The notes under the pieces are model-generated. The model had not been told where the DNA came from. It ran no database searches and saw nothing but the letters and a program-made list of their open reading frames with translations. A stretch of DNA of 64,000 nucleotides from Gemmatimonadaceae bacterium. GTDB taxonomy: Bacteria; Gemmatimonadota; Gemmatimonadetes; Gemmatimonadales; Gemmatimonadaceae. Positions 1-8,820 of the stretch are shown piece by piece; the first letter of the stretch is position 1; each line of letters starts with the position of its first letter. The stretch spans positions 372,001 to 436,000 of the forward strand of contig DATNEW010000026.1 in NCBI GenBank assembly GCA_035606695.1. Reading direction: 5' to 3'. Position numbers and translations under genes: made by a program.

Positions 1-1
1 G

Positions 2-1498
2 GACGAGCTCGTGCCGCGCCCGCTCGCCGGCACCGAGGATGCGACGAGTCCGGCCGTGTCGCCGGACGGACGCTGGGTCGCCTTCTTCGTCGGCACCAAG
101 CTTCGCAAGATGCCGATCGACGGCGGCCCGATCACCGACATCGCGGACGTCACGCAGACGGATTTTCCGTCGCTCGCCTGGCCGTTGGACACGCTGCTGG
201 TGCTCGGCGGCACGGGCGAGAGCGCGGGACTGTCGGCGGTGAACGCGTCCGGCGGGCGAGTTCGGACGTTGACGAAGCCCGCGAATGCCGTGCAGCACGT
301 GATGCCCGTCGCAATCCCCGGCGGCAGGGAAGTGCTGTTCACGAATTGGGGACCCGGCGACTCGCGCGACGATTATATCGGCGTCGCGTCGCTCGAGGAC
401 GGATCTTTCACGCTGACGCCGCTCATCGGCGCGGCGGCTGTCGGCATCATCGACGGACAGCTCCTCTACACGCGCAGCGACGGCGTGGTGATGGCCGTGC
501 CGTACGACGCGCGGGGGCACAAGGTGACCGGAGAGCCCGTCGCCGTGCTCGACGGTGTCAAGCCCGGTGCGTGGCCGGGCGCTCCAGTGATCGCGAGCAA
601 TGGAACGGCGGCGTATGTCACCGGCGGCGTGCGCAACACGATCGTCATCGCCGACAGGTCCGGCACGCGTCCACTGCTCGATGAGCCGCGCGCGTACACG
701 CATCCGCGACTCTCGCCGGACGGACGTCATCTCGCTCTGCAGATCGAGTCGCCGATTGGAACGGCGATCTGGAACTACGACATCGCCACGCACACGCTGG
801 GGCGGCTGACGCCGGAGTTGTACAACACACGTCCGGAATGGTCGCCCGACGGCACGCGCGTACTCTGCTACTCGCTCATGAACTCGCGGCGCGGGCTCGG
901 ATGGGTGCCGGCCGACGGCAGCGGCGGCATCACCCCGCTCGTGCTCGGACCGGAAGTGGAAGGCACGATCTCACGCGACGGGAAGTCGCTGCTCTACCGC
1001 AACGACGACGGCCGCGGTCACATGGAAGTCGGCGCGATGCGCCTCGGCGACACGACGCGGACGGTGCTCATCGCCGACGGCGCGCGGAATCTTTCACCGC
1101 GCCTCTCGCCCGACGGCCGGCTCATGGCGTACGCGTCGGATCAGTCCGGGCAATTCGAGGTGTACGTGCGTCCGTTCCGCGACGGCGGCGGCCGCGTGCA
1201 GATCTCGGTTGGCGGCGGCAGCGAGCCGGTGTGGGCGCGCGACGGCACGCGGCTCTACTACCGGCAGGGGCGCGCGTTCATCGTTGCGACGCTGAGCGGC
1301 GGAGACGTTCCGTCGGTCGTGAGACGTGAGACTCTGCTCGAGAACGACTTCCTCACGGACAGCGAGCACGCGGACTATGACGTGACCGCCGACGGCAACG
1401 CGATCGTCGGGCTCGCGCCCGCCGAAGAGATGCGACTGACGATCGTCGTGAACTGGCCGGACGAGATTCGCCGCCGGCTCGCGGCGCGAGGACCCTGA
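2..1498 (+). CDS. C-terminal part of a serine/threonine kinase-type protein with WD40/PD40 (TolB-like) propeller, 5'-truncated by window edge
   Basis: The frame is open to the left edge, so this is the 3' part of a longer gene. The visible protein is a chain of PD40/WD40-like blades, each with the SPDGR or SPDGT signature (near residues 18, 238, 279 and 366 counted from base 11), forming a TolB-like beta-propeller. In Acidobacteriota and Gemmatimonadota this kind of tail usually follows a kinase domain and one membrane helix, placing the propeller outside the cytoplasmic membrane. The next gene, itself a Ser/Thr kinase, starts two bases after the stop, which supports a kinase operon. The kinase domain is not in the window, so the assignment as a kinase is inference; the propeller is seen directly. 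A stand-alone TolB-like propeller protein is the alternative. Confidence 0.8.
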   Translation, partial: DELVPRPLAGTEDATSPAVSPDGRWVAFFVGTKLRKMPIDGGPITDIADVTQTDFPSLAWPLDTLLVLGGTGESAGLSAVNASGGRVRTLTKPANAVQHVMPVAIPGGREVLFTNWGPGDSRDDYIGVASLEDGSFTLTPLIGAAAVGIIDGQLLYTRSDGVVMAVPYDARGHKVTGEPVAVLDGVKPGAWPGAPVIASNGTAAYVTGGVRNTIVIADRSGTRPLLDEPRAYTHPRLSPDGRHLALQIESPIGTAIWNYDIATHTLGRLTPELYNTRPEWSPDGTRVLCYSLMNSRRGLGWVPADGSGGITPLVLGPEVEGTISRDGKSLLYRNDDGRGHMEVGAMRLGDTTRTVLIADGARNLSPRLSPDGRLMAYASDQSGQFEVYVRPFRDGGGRVQISVGGGSEPVWARDGTRLYYRQGRAFIVATLSGGDVPSVVRRETLLENDFLTDSEHADYDVTADGNAIVGLAPAEEMRLTIVVNWPDEIRRRLAARGP

Positions 1499-1500
1499 CG

Positions 1501-4392
1501 ATGACGGCAAACGCGTACGCGGGCGGCAACAATGCACGTGCCGATCTTCAAACATCTCTCGGCGCCGCATTCACGATCGAATCGGAACTGCTCGGCGGCG
1601 GCATGTCGCGCGTGTTCGTGGCGACCGACATCCGACTTGGGCGGCGCGTCGTCGTGAAGCTGCTCGCGCCGGAGCTGGCCGCGGGCCTGAGCGCCGAGCG
1701 ATTCGAGCGCGAGATACAGCTCGCTGCCGCGATGCAGCATCCGCTCGTCGTACCACTTCACACGGCGGGGACGACCGCCGCCGGCGTGCCGTACTACACG
1801 ATGCCGCTTGTGGACGGCGTGTCGCTGCGCTCGCGGCTGGTGCGCGAGCCAAAGCTGCCGCTCGGCGAAGCGCTGCGCCTGCTCCGTGACGTGAGCGATG
1901 CATTAGCATATGCTCATTCACGAAATGTCGTACATCGCGACATCAAGCCCGAGAACATCCTGTTGTCGGGCGGGCATGCGCTGGTGGCCGACTTCGGCAT
2001 CGCCCGCGCGATCGTGGCGGCGGGCACCACCGATGGCGCCGCGGGAACAAGCGGCATCACCGCCACCGGGCTCGCGATCGGGACGCCGGCGTACATGGCG
2101 CCGGAGCAGGCGGTGGGCGATCCGCGCACCGATCACCGCGCGGACATCTATGCGCTGGGCTGCGTAGCGTACGAGCTGCTTGCGGGGCGACCCGTGTTCG
2201 AGGCGCGGACACCGCAGGAGCTCGCGGTCGCGCATCTCGTCGAGCGCCCGCGTTCGCTGATCGAGCTCCGCCCGGACGTGCCCGCGCCTGTTGCCGCACT
2301 CGTCATGCGCTGCCTCGAGAAGTTGCCGAGCAACCGGCCGGCGACGGCGGCGGAATTACATACCGCGTTCGATGCGGCGGCGGCGTTCGACAGCGGCGCG
2401 AGTGCGGTGTTGCCCGTGTACGCTTCGCGGCGATGGAAGCTCGGCGCCACCGCGGCCGTCGGCGTTCTGCTCGTCGCCTACGTCGTCATGCGCGTCTTTC
2501 ACATCGGATTCGTCGGATCGTTGATCGCGGCGGGCACACTGCCGGCGAAGCCGGCGGTGGTGATCGCGGAGTTCGATGTTCCCGGTGATAGCGCACTCGG
2601 TTCCGTCGTGTCCGACGCCGTACGCGCGGCCCTGACACCGTCGCGCGCCATCAGTGTGATGCCGCTCAGTGCGGTGAGCCTTGGTCTCGTCCGCATGCGG
2701 CGCCCGGTGAACACGCGCGTCGATGCCGCGGTCGCGCGCGAGCTGGCCGAGCGTGAGCAAGCCAACGCCGTCGTCGACGGGAATGTCGTGCGACTCGGCC
2801 AGGGATATGTGGTCACGGTGCGGCTGGTCTCGGCGCAGACCGGCGACGAGCTGGCGTCGTATCGCCAGACGGCGCGCGATGCGTCGTCGCTCCTTGGCGC
2901 CGTCGACGACGCGACGCGGCAGTTGCGCGGGCGCATCGGCGAATCGCTCGCTGACCTGCGGCAGTCGCCGCGTCTCGTTCAGGCGACGACACCCTCGCTC
3001 GACGCATTTCGCGCCTACGCGGCCGGCATGCGCGCGAACGCGGCGGGCGCGTTCTTCCTCGCCACGACGTTGTTCGAGCAGGCGGTAGCCCTCGACTCGA
3101 CGTTCGCGTCCGCATACGTGCGCCTGGCGACGACGCTCACGAACTGTTCGTTGCTGCTGGGGACGCGCGTTCAACCCGATCGCGCGTATGCGGCGTTCTC
3201 GCGCGCGTACGCGTTGCGCGGCCGCCTGCCCGACGCCGAGCGAATGTTCGCCGAGACGGAGTACCACACGTGGGCGGCGCCGGATTTCAAGCAGGTCGTG
3301 TCTACTTATCGCACCATGCTCGCGCTGGACTCCACGTTGTCGACGACGTGGAACAACCTGGGCATGAAGTATCGCTACGTCGGCGAGGACGCGCAGGCGG
3401 AGCCATTGTTTCGCCGCGCCGCGCAGCTTGCGCCCGAAGTGCAGATCTTCCATGGCAATGTGGCGATCGCCCTCCAGGCGCAGGGCCGCTATCGGGAAGC
3501 CGACTCCGTGCTCGCCGCCATGGAGGGGCGATTCCCCGGCGGCGCGACACCCCGGCGCGTGCTGCTGTGGCACCTGATCCTCGAGGACAAGCTCGACTCG
3601 CTGGCGGAGCTCGAGCCGACCCTCCCGATTTCCGTCGAGCGGGCGTGGATCGCGCGGCTGCGCGGCCGCCTGGCCGAAGCACGCCGCGTCGAGCTGGCGG
3701 CCTATGCCGACGCCGGCGCCGCGTTGCGCTTCACATCTCTAACAGACTCGCTGCCGTTCATCACCGCCGAGCTCACGTTGGCGCCAAGTACCGCGCTGCT
3801 CGGACGCCTGGATGCGCTGCTCGCCGCGAACGCAGTTACCTCGCTTCCGCCGCGCGAGCGTCCGTACTTCGAGGTGGCGGCCGCGTACGCCCGCGCGGGA
3901 CAGCCGCAGCGCGCGCGTACGTTCGTCGATGCATACGATCGTGAGATCACCGACACCGTCGTGCGCCGCGAGCGCGAGTTCGAGCGGCGTGAAGCCCTCG
4001 GCGAGATCGAGCTCGCCGAGGGCAAATGGAAGGATGCGATCGCCGAGTTCCGTGCGGCGCGGCAGGTGGTGTATCCGTACGCGGACTGGTGTCCGTTCTG
4101 TGTGTATCAGCAGGTCGCGCGCGCGTTCGACTCGGGCGGCCAACGCGATTCCGCCATCGCGAACTTCGAGCGCTACCTGAGCTATCCGTACCCGCAGCGC
4201 ATCAGTCCGGATTCGCGCTATCGCGCGTTGGCCGAGCGCCGCCTTGCCGAGCTGTATGATGCAGCCGGCGATCGCGCGAAGGCCGCGCACCATTATCAGC
4301 AATTCATAATGCTTTGGCGCGATGCCGATGCCGAGCTGCAACCGCAAGTCGCCGCGGCGCGGCGACGGCTGGCCGCGCTGGAGCAGCAATGA
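1501..4392 (+). CDS. Transmembrane serine/threonine protein kinase with C-terminal TPR region
   Basis: 963 residues. The N-terminal Hanks-type kinase domain (about 25-290) has the glycine loop near 31-34, the ATP-binding Lys53, the HRD catalytic loop at 145-147, the Mg-binding DFG at 164-166 and the APE motif at 200-202, so it should be active. A single membrane helix follows at about 310-332. The outer part has a FlgO/TolB-N-like alpha/beta segment (about 345-490) and then TPR-like helices to the end, where pairs such as WNNLGMKYRYVG look like classic TPR. The predicted role is a membrane sensor kinase phosphorylating cytoplasmic Ser/Thr targets; the ligand is unknown. The start is the ATG two bases after the previous stop, and the next kinase gene overlaps its stop as ATGA, so the genes are probably co-transcribed. 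Confidence 0.93.
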   Translation: MTANAYAGGNNARADLQTSLGAAFTIESELLGGGMSRVFVATDIRLGRRVVVKLLAPELAAGLSAERFEREIQLAAAMQHPLVVPLHTAGTTAAGVPYYTMPLVDGVSLRSRLVREPKLPLGEALRLLRDVSDALAYAHSRNVVHRDIKPENILLSGGHALVADFGIARAIVAAGTTDGAAGTSGITATGLAIGTPAYMAPEQAVGDPRTDHRADIYALGCVAYELLAGRPVFEARTPQELAVAHLVERPRSLIELRPDVPAPVAALVMRCLEKLPSNRPATAAELHTAFDAAAAFDSGASAVLPVYASRRWKLGATAAVGVLLVAYVVMRVFHIGFVGSLIAAGTLPAKPAVVIAEFDVPGDSALGSVVSDAVRAALTPSRAISVMPLSAVSLGLVRMRRPVNTRVDAAVARELAEREQANAVVDGNVVRLGQGYVVTVRLVSAQTGDELASYRQTARDASSLLGAVDDATRQLRGRIGESLADLRQSPRLVQATTPSLDAFRAYAAGMRANAAGAFFLATTLFEQAVALDSTFASAYVRLATTLTNCSLLLGTRVQPDRAYAAFSRAYALRGRLPDAERMFAETEYHTWAAPDFKQVVSTYRTMLALDSTLSTTWNNLGMKYRYVGEDAQAEPLFRRAAQLAPEVQIFHGNVAIALQAQGRYREADSVLAAMEGRFPGGATPRRVLLWHLILEDKLDSLAELEPTLPISVERAWIARLRGRLAEARRVELAAYADAGAALRFTSLTDSLPFITAELTLAPSTALLGRLDALLAANAVTSLPPRERPYFEVAAAYARAGQPQRARTFVDAYDREITDTVVRREREFERREALGEIELAEGKWKDAIAEFRAARQVVYPYADWCPFCVYQQVARAFDSGGQRDSAIANFERYLSYPYPQRISPDSRYRALAERRLAELYDAAGDRAKAAHHYQQFIMLWRDADAELQPQVAAARRRLAALEQQ

Positions 4393-7049
4393 CCGATCTA
4401 CTCGTCTCGCGGCTGCGCGTTGCTCTGGACGCCACCCACGACATCAAGCGCGAGCTTGGCGGCGGCGGAATGTCGCACGTCTTTCTCGCGGAAGAACGCA
4501 GCCTGGGGCGCGACGTCGTGATCAAGGTGTTGCCGCCGGCGTTCGCCGCCGGTGTCAGCGCCGATCGGTTCGCTCGCGAGATTCGTGTGGCGGCGCGGCT
4601 GCAGCAGGCGAACATCGTTCCCGTGTTGAGTGCCGGAATCTCGGACGGTGTGCCGTTCTATACCATGCCGTTCGTCGCCGGCGAGTCGCTGCGCGATCTG
4701 CTGCGGCGTACTCCGCGGCTATCGGTAACGCAAACTGTCGCGATTGCGACGGACGTGGCGCGCGCGCTGAGCTACGCGCACGAGAACGGCGTCGTGCATC
4801 GGGACATCAAGCCGGAGAACATTCTGCTTTCCGGCGCGACGGCGGTGGTCACGGACTTCGGCGTCGCCAAGGCCATCAGCGCCGCGCGGAGCGGCGCCGA
4901 GCATTCTCTCGACAACGGATCGAATGGCGCCGTCACCAACCTGACGCTGCTCGGCACCTCGCTCGGCACGCCGGCCTACATGGCGCCCGAGCAAGCGCTC
5001 GGCGATCCGACGACCGATCATCGGGCCGATCTCTACGCGCTTGGGCTCACGATGTACGAGATGCTGGCCGGCCGTTATCCGTTCGACGCGCGCACGCCGC
5101 ACGAGTTGATGGCGGCGCACATCACCGAACATCCGGCGCCGATCGAATCCTGCTGCCCGGAGATCCCGCGCGGTTTGGCGGCGCTCGTCACGAGCTGCCT
5201 CGCCAAGGACCGCGCGCAACGCCCAGCGAACGCGCGGGCGGTGTTGGATGCACTTGGAAACATTGACGTCAATACATTGTCCGCCCCGCGTGATTCGCGG
5301 AAAGCGCCGCTGCGCCGGGCGGTCGTCATCGGCGCGTGCGCGGCCGTCATCGTCGTGGCCGCCGGGGCGGCGGTGTACGTCATGCGCGACAGCATGGGAA
5401 GTCCCGCCGAGCTCGATGCGTCGCGCGTGCTGGTCGCATCGACGCCGGTGGAGTCGCGCGACGCGGTGCTCGTCGCGGCGACCGCACAGGCGAACGATCT
5501 CGTCGCGCGCACCGTCGAATCGCTGCCCTCGGTTCGTCGGGTCGAAGTCGCGTCGAGTCTTCCTGACGATGCGGCCGCCCGTTCGCGAGCGAGCAAGGCT
5601 GGTGCACGTACGCTGCTCGTCACGACCGCCGAAGCACACGGCGCCGACAGTGTGCGGTTGCGTTTTCGAATTCTCGATGCGCGCTCGGGCGACCTCGTTC
5701 GCGCCATGCGTCCGATCGACCTGCGCCGCAGTGCGCCGGATTCCACCGTGCGCGCGGCGCTCGATCCCGTGTTCGCGCTCCTCACCATCGTGACCGAGCC
5801 ATCGTTGGGCCCGGCGGCGCTGCCGCTTGTCGACGCGCCGAAGTTCGCCGCGGCGCGTGAGCTCGCGACCGGGCTCGAGCTGCGCGCGGCGGATTCAGTG
5901 AAGCGCGGGGTGGCGATGACGCACATCGATCGCGCCGTCGCGCTCGACTCGACGTACTACCAAGCGCGTCTGTGGCAGACGCAATTCGTGCAGGACAACT
6001 ATCGCTCGACCTATTACCCGCGCTCGCGGGTCATCGGCGACAGCACCATGCACGCACTCGCGCCGCACATGGATCAGCTCTCGAACTTCGAGCGCGCGCT
6101 GTACGACTACGTCGTTGCCAAGCATCTCGGCCGCGTGCCGGAGATCATAGAAGCGTTACGGCGATTGGTTGCCATCGCGCCGGAGGCGCCTCCGGCCGAT
6201 TCGTTGCCGCGCATCCTCATGGATCAGAACCGCCCCCGCGAAGCGTTGCGGCTTCTGCGGACGATGCCGCCGTCGCGCGATGCGAACGGCAAGCGGATTC
6301 CTCCCGAGGACGACGCGTCGCGCTGGGAGATCATCGCGTCGATCGACCACTACCTCGGCGACCGCGCGGGGAACATCGAGGCGGCGAATCAGTTGCACCG
6401 CCTGGCGCCCGACGTGATGTCGACCGCGCGCGCCGAATTGATCGCCGCGTCGTGGGACGGCGACTCGGCGCACATTCGCGACATCCTGAATACGGCGCGG
6501 ACGCTGCCGTCGCGCTCCGGGTCCTATGACTTCTATGGCGATCTCGTCATGCAAGCCGGCCAGGAGCTCATGGCCCACGGGCACGACAAGCTCGGACAGC
6601 AGCTCGTGCGCGACGCGATCGACTGGTTCAATTCCCATCCCGTGACCGATCGCCGCATGGTGTACCGCAAGGCGCTCGCCTACTACGCGCTGGCCGACTA
6701 CAAGCGCGCCGGTGAGACACTCGCGCCGATGCTCGTCGACACGAGTGCGTCGCCGGTCATTGGACTCGCGGGCCGTATCGCGGCTCGCGCCGGCGACACA
6801 GTCGAAGCCGTGCGCCGCATGCACCAGCTCGAGCGCATGACGGATCCCGGACTCCTCGGCGCGCCGACGCAGGAGCGCGCATTCATCGCGGCCGGACTCG
6901 GACACAAGGCCGAGGCGGTGGCGCTGCTGCAGGACGCGTTCGCGCAGGGGATCGGCTGGGGCATCTGGTGGCGCCTGCATTGGTTCCCGGACACGACGCC
7001 GCTGCGTGGGTACGCACCGTTCGATCGGCTCCTCGAGCCGAAGGGTTAG
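4389..7049 (+). CDS. Transmembrane serine/threonine protein kinase with C-terminal helical repeat region
   Basis: 886 residues from the ATG that overlaps the upstream stop (ATGA); a longer frame upstream lies inside the previous gene and was not used. The kinase domain (about 18-280) shows a GGGG nucleotide loop at 24-27, Lys46, HRD at 137-139, DFG at 156-158 and an APE motif, all intact. A membrane helix lies at about 298-322. The rest is predicted outside the membrane: a FlgO/TolB-like segment followed by TPR-like helical pairs. It is a paralogue of the gene before it with the same domain order, so the pair probably arose by duplication. Targets and signal cannot be read from sequence. Confidence 0.93.
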   Translation: MTDLLVSRLRVALDATHDIKRELGGGGMSHVFLAEERSLGRDVVIKVLPPAFAAGVSADRFAREIRVAARLQQANIVPVLSAGISDGVPFYTMPFVAGESLRDLLRRTPRLSVTQTVAIATDVARALSYAHENGVVHRDIKPENILLSGATAVVTDFGVAKAISAARSGAEHSLDNGSNGAVTNLTLLGTSLGTPAYMAPEQALGDPTTDHRADLYALGLTMYEMLAGRYPFDARTPHELMAAHITEHPAPIESCCPEIPRGLAALVTSCLAKDRAQRPANARAVLDALGNIDVNTLSAPRDSRKAPLRRAVVIGACAAVIVVAAGAAVYVMRDSMGSPAELDASRVLVASTPVESRDAVLVAATAQANDLVARTVESLPSVRRVEVASSLPDDAAARSRASKAGARTLLVTTAEAHGADSVRLRFRILDARSGDLVRAMRPIDLRRSAPDSTVRAALDPVFALLTIVTEPSLGPAALPLVDAPKFAAARELATGLELRAADSVKRGVAMTHIDRAVALDSTYYQARLWQTQFVQDNYRSTYYPRSRVIGDSTMHALAPHMDQLSNFERALYDYVVAKHLGRVPEIIEALRRLVAIAPEAPPADSLPRILMDQNRPREALRLLRTMPPSRDANGKRIPPEDDASRWEIIASIDHYLGDRAGNIEAANQLHRLAPDVMSTARAELIAASWDGDSAHIRDILNTARTLPSRSGSYDFYGDLVMQAGQELMAHGHDKLGQQLVRDAIDWFNSHPVTDRRMVYRKALAYYALADYKRAGETLAPMLVDTSASPVIGLAGRIAARAGDTVEAVRRMHQLERMTDPGLLGAPTQERAFIAAGLGHKAEAVALLQDAFAQGIGWGIWWRLHWFPDTTPLRGYAPFDRLLEPKG

Positions 7050-7056
7050 CTTCGGC
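7037..7056. terminator. Hairpin over the kinase stop codon, candidate bidirectional terminator
   Basis: A 7-base stem (GCCGAAG with CTTCGGC) encloses a 6-base loop containing the TAG stop of the upstream kinase gene. It sits between two convergent genes, where a shared terminator would be expected. There is no long T-run, so intrinsic termination is uncertain. Confidence 0.4.
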
Positions 7057-7084
7057 GTCGGCCGGGAGTATAAGTGTTCTCTAA

Positions 7085-8248
7085 TCACACCCCGAACTGG
7101 AGCCCTCGCATCGTCACCGATCGTGCGAAGATTCGCCCCGCAAGCCCGCGCAGCAGCAATCCGACGACGCGCTCACGCCGCTCCGGCCGCGCCGTCGGAC
7201 GGCCGATCCACATGTTGAGCTCCGCACGCCGGCGTGCGGCACCGACGACACGCCGCCGGCGCGCCGAGCTGCGCGTGAGCGCCGTTTCGAGATTGGTGCC
7301 GCGCCGCAGCGACGACGCCATCGTCTTCGCGACGTCCTCGGCGCCGAGCCAGCCGACGTTCATACCCTGGCCGCCGATGGGGCTGATCACGTGCGCCGCA
7401 TCGCCGACGAACGCCACGCGCCCGGCCGAGAGGTCCGACGCAAGCCAATGCTCGGCGCGAAAACCGCTGACCGCACGGGCGTCGGGAGGCGACACGACAT
7501 GACCGGTACGCGCGCGTACGACGTTCGCGACTTCATCGGCGGTCGGCAAGCCGCACGCGTCGTCGTCGCGGCGAACGACCCAGCGCCGATAGCCTTCCGG
7601 CAGCGGGAACGATTCGACGAGGCCCGCCGGCGTCAGATACACCGCGCCCTGCTCGCCGAGCGCGGTCGTGTCCGGAAAGTCGCCCATGGCGTAAGCGCCT
7701 TCGTAGGCGCCGCCGGTGTAGGACAGTCCGCACAGTGCGCGCGTTGGTCCATACTTGCCATCGCATGCGACCGCGGCGCTGGCGCGCACGTGGCGGATGC
7801 TGCCGTGCACGTCGGTGATCTCGAGCTCGACGTCGGCGGCGGTTTGTGTGAGTCCCGTCAACGTTCGGCCGCGGAGCAGTGCATCGGGCACGCGTTCCAT
7901 GAGCGCTTCGCGAAGCAGTGTTTCCGTGTCCTGCTGCGGCAGCGCGAGCACGTACTTGTGGCGGCCGGACAACCACTGAAAGTTGATCGCCCCGACGACG
8001 CCGCGCGTGCCGAACGCAAGACCGCGGCGCACGAGAATGCCGCGGGCGAGAAAACGGTCGGCGAGGCCGAGGCGATCGAGCAGCTCGAGCGACGGCGGAT
8101 GAATGCCGATCGCGCGCGATTCAGATCGCGCCGACGTGCGCCGCTCGATCACGAGCGGCCGCAGTCCGCGCGCGTGGGCGCAGAGGGCGAATACGAGACC
8201 GACGGGACCGCCGCCGATCACGGCGATGGAATTGTCATACTGGCTCAT
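7085..8248 (-). CDS. FAD-dependent monooxygenase (UbiH/PheA-like, SrsC-like role)
   Basis: 387 residues. The N-terminal Rossmann fold carries the dinucleotide motif GGGPVG near residue 12, a DG motif (CDGKYGP) in the middle and the second FAD motif GDAAHVISPIGGQGMN near 285-300, the pattern of class A flavin hydroxylases acting on aromatic rings. It is the last gene of a minus-strand operon: its ATG overlaps the end of the methyltransferase gene, which in turn overlaps the type III PKS gene. In Streptomyces griseus the same set (SrsA, SrsB, SrsC) makes, O-methylates and hydroxylates alkylresorcinols, so hydroxylation of a phenolic lipid ring is the likely job here. The substrate is inferred; the family is clear. 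It is a little short for the family, lacking the C-terminal thioredoxin-like domain of phenol hydroxylases. Confidence 0.88.
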   Translation of the reverse strand: MSQYDNSIAVIGGGPVGLVFALCAHARGLRPLVIERRTSARSESRAIGIHPPSLELLDRLGLADRFLARGILVRRGLAFGTRGVVGAINFQWLSGRHKYVLALPQQDTETLLREALMERVPDALLRGRTLTGLTQTAADVELEITDVHGSIRHVRASAAVACDGKYGPTRALCGLSYTGGAYEGAYAMGDFPDTTALGEQGAVYLTPAGLVESFPLPEGYRRWVVRRDDDACGLPTADEVANVVRARTGHVVSPPDARAVSGFRAEHWLASDLSAGRVAFVGDAAHVISPIGGQGMNVGWLGAEDVAKTMASSLRRGTNLETALTRSSARRRRVVGAARRRAELNMWIGRPTARPERRERVVGLLLRGLAGRIFARSVTMRGLQFGV

Positions 8249-8820
8249 GGCATCACTCCCGGAATGAAACGCGGTTTGTCACCCAACGTGGATTCGTACA
8301 GGCTGTCGCAGCGCAATGCCGCTTCCTCGGCGCGAATGCGAAAGAAGAGAAGCACGCCGTTGGCGATCGAGGCGACGATCGCCGTGACGTACGCGCCGCC
8401 GATCACCGGCAGCGCCAGCAGCTCGAGACATACGCCGAGGTAATTCGGGTGTCGAAGATGTCTAAAGATTCCCTTCGCGATCGCGGGCTCGCCGGGCAAC
8501 GTGATGACGCTGATCGTCCAGCGCGGACCGAGCGCGTGCATCGCGAGCGCGCGAAGCGTCTGGCCGGCGGCGAATGCGACGGCGGCGATCAGCATCACCG
8601 CCGTCGGCACGTCGCGCGGAACGAGCCACGCTTCGATCAGCGTCGCCGCCAGCCATCCGGCGTGAAGCACGCGCATCCACGCGAGCTGTTCGTGCGCGTG
8701 CTCGCGTGCTCCGAGCGCGATGAGCGTTCGCTGATGCTTCGCGCTCCGTCGGACTTCCCACAGGCGCTGCATGGCGACCGCGAGCACCAGCGCGGTGAAC
8801 GCAAACTGGAGGGGGTTCAT
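8245..8820 (-). CDS. Isoprenylcysteine carboxyl methyltransferase-family membrane methyltransferase (SrsB-like role)
   Basis: 191 residues with four to five hydrophobic helices. The C-terminal half has the ICMT/PEMT signature: the RHPNYLG motif and, after a long hydrophobic stretch, R-x-R-x-E-E, which form the SAM-binding pocket in this family. Standing between a type III PKS gene and an aromatic hydroxylase gene, and overlapping both by a few bases, it most likely O-methylates an alkylresorcinol or alkylpyrone product in the membrane, as BpsB and SrsB do in Bacillus and Streptomyces. There is no prenylated-protein system nearby that would support a protein substrate. Family assignment is strong; the small-molecule substrate is inferred from the operon. 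Confidence 0.87.
   Translation of the reverse strand: MNPLQFAFTALVLAVAMQRLWEVRRSAKHQRTLIALGAREHAHEQLAWMRVLHAGWLAATLIEAWLVPRDVPTAVMLIAAVAFAAGQTLRALAMHALGPRWTISVITLPGEPAIAKGIFRHLRHPNYLGVCLELLALPVIGGAYVTAIVASIANGVLLFFRIRAEEAALRCDSLYESTLGDKPRFIPGVMP

Noticed and set aside
2356-3573. A 405-codon minus-strand frame opposite the first complete kinase gene
   Set aside because: Arg/His-rich antisense shadow without domain signatures.
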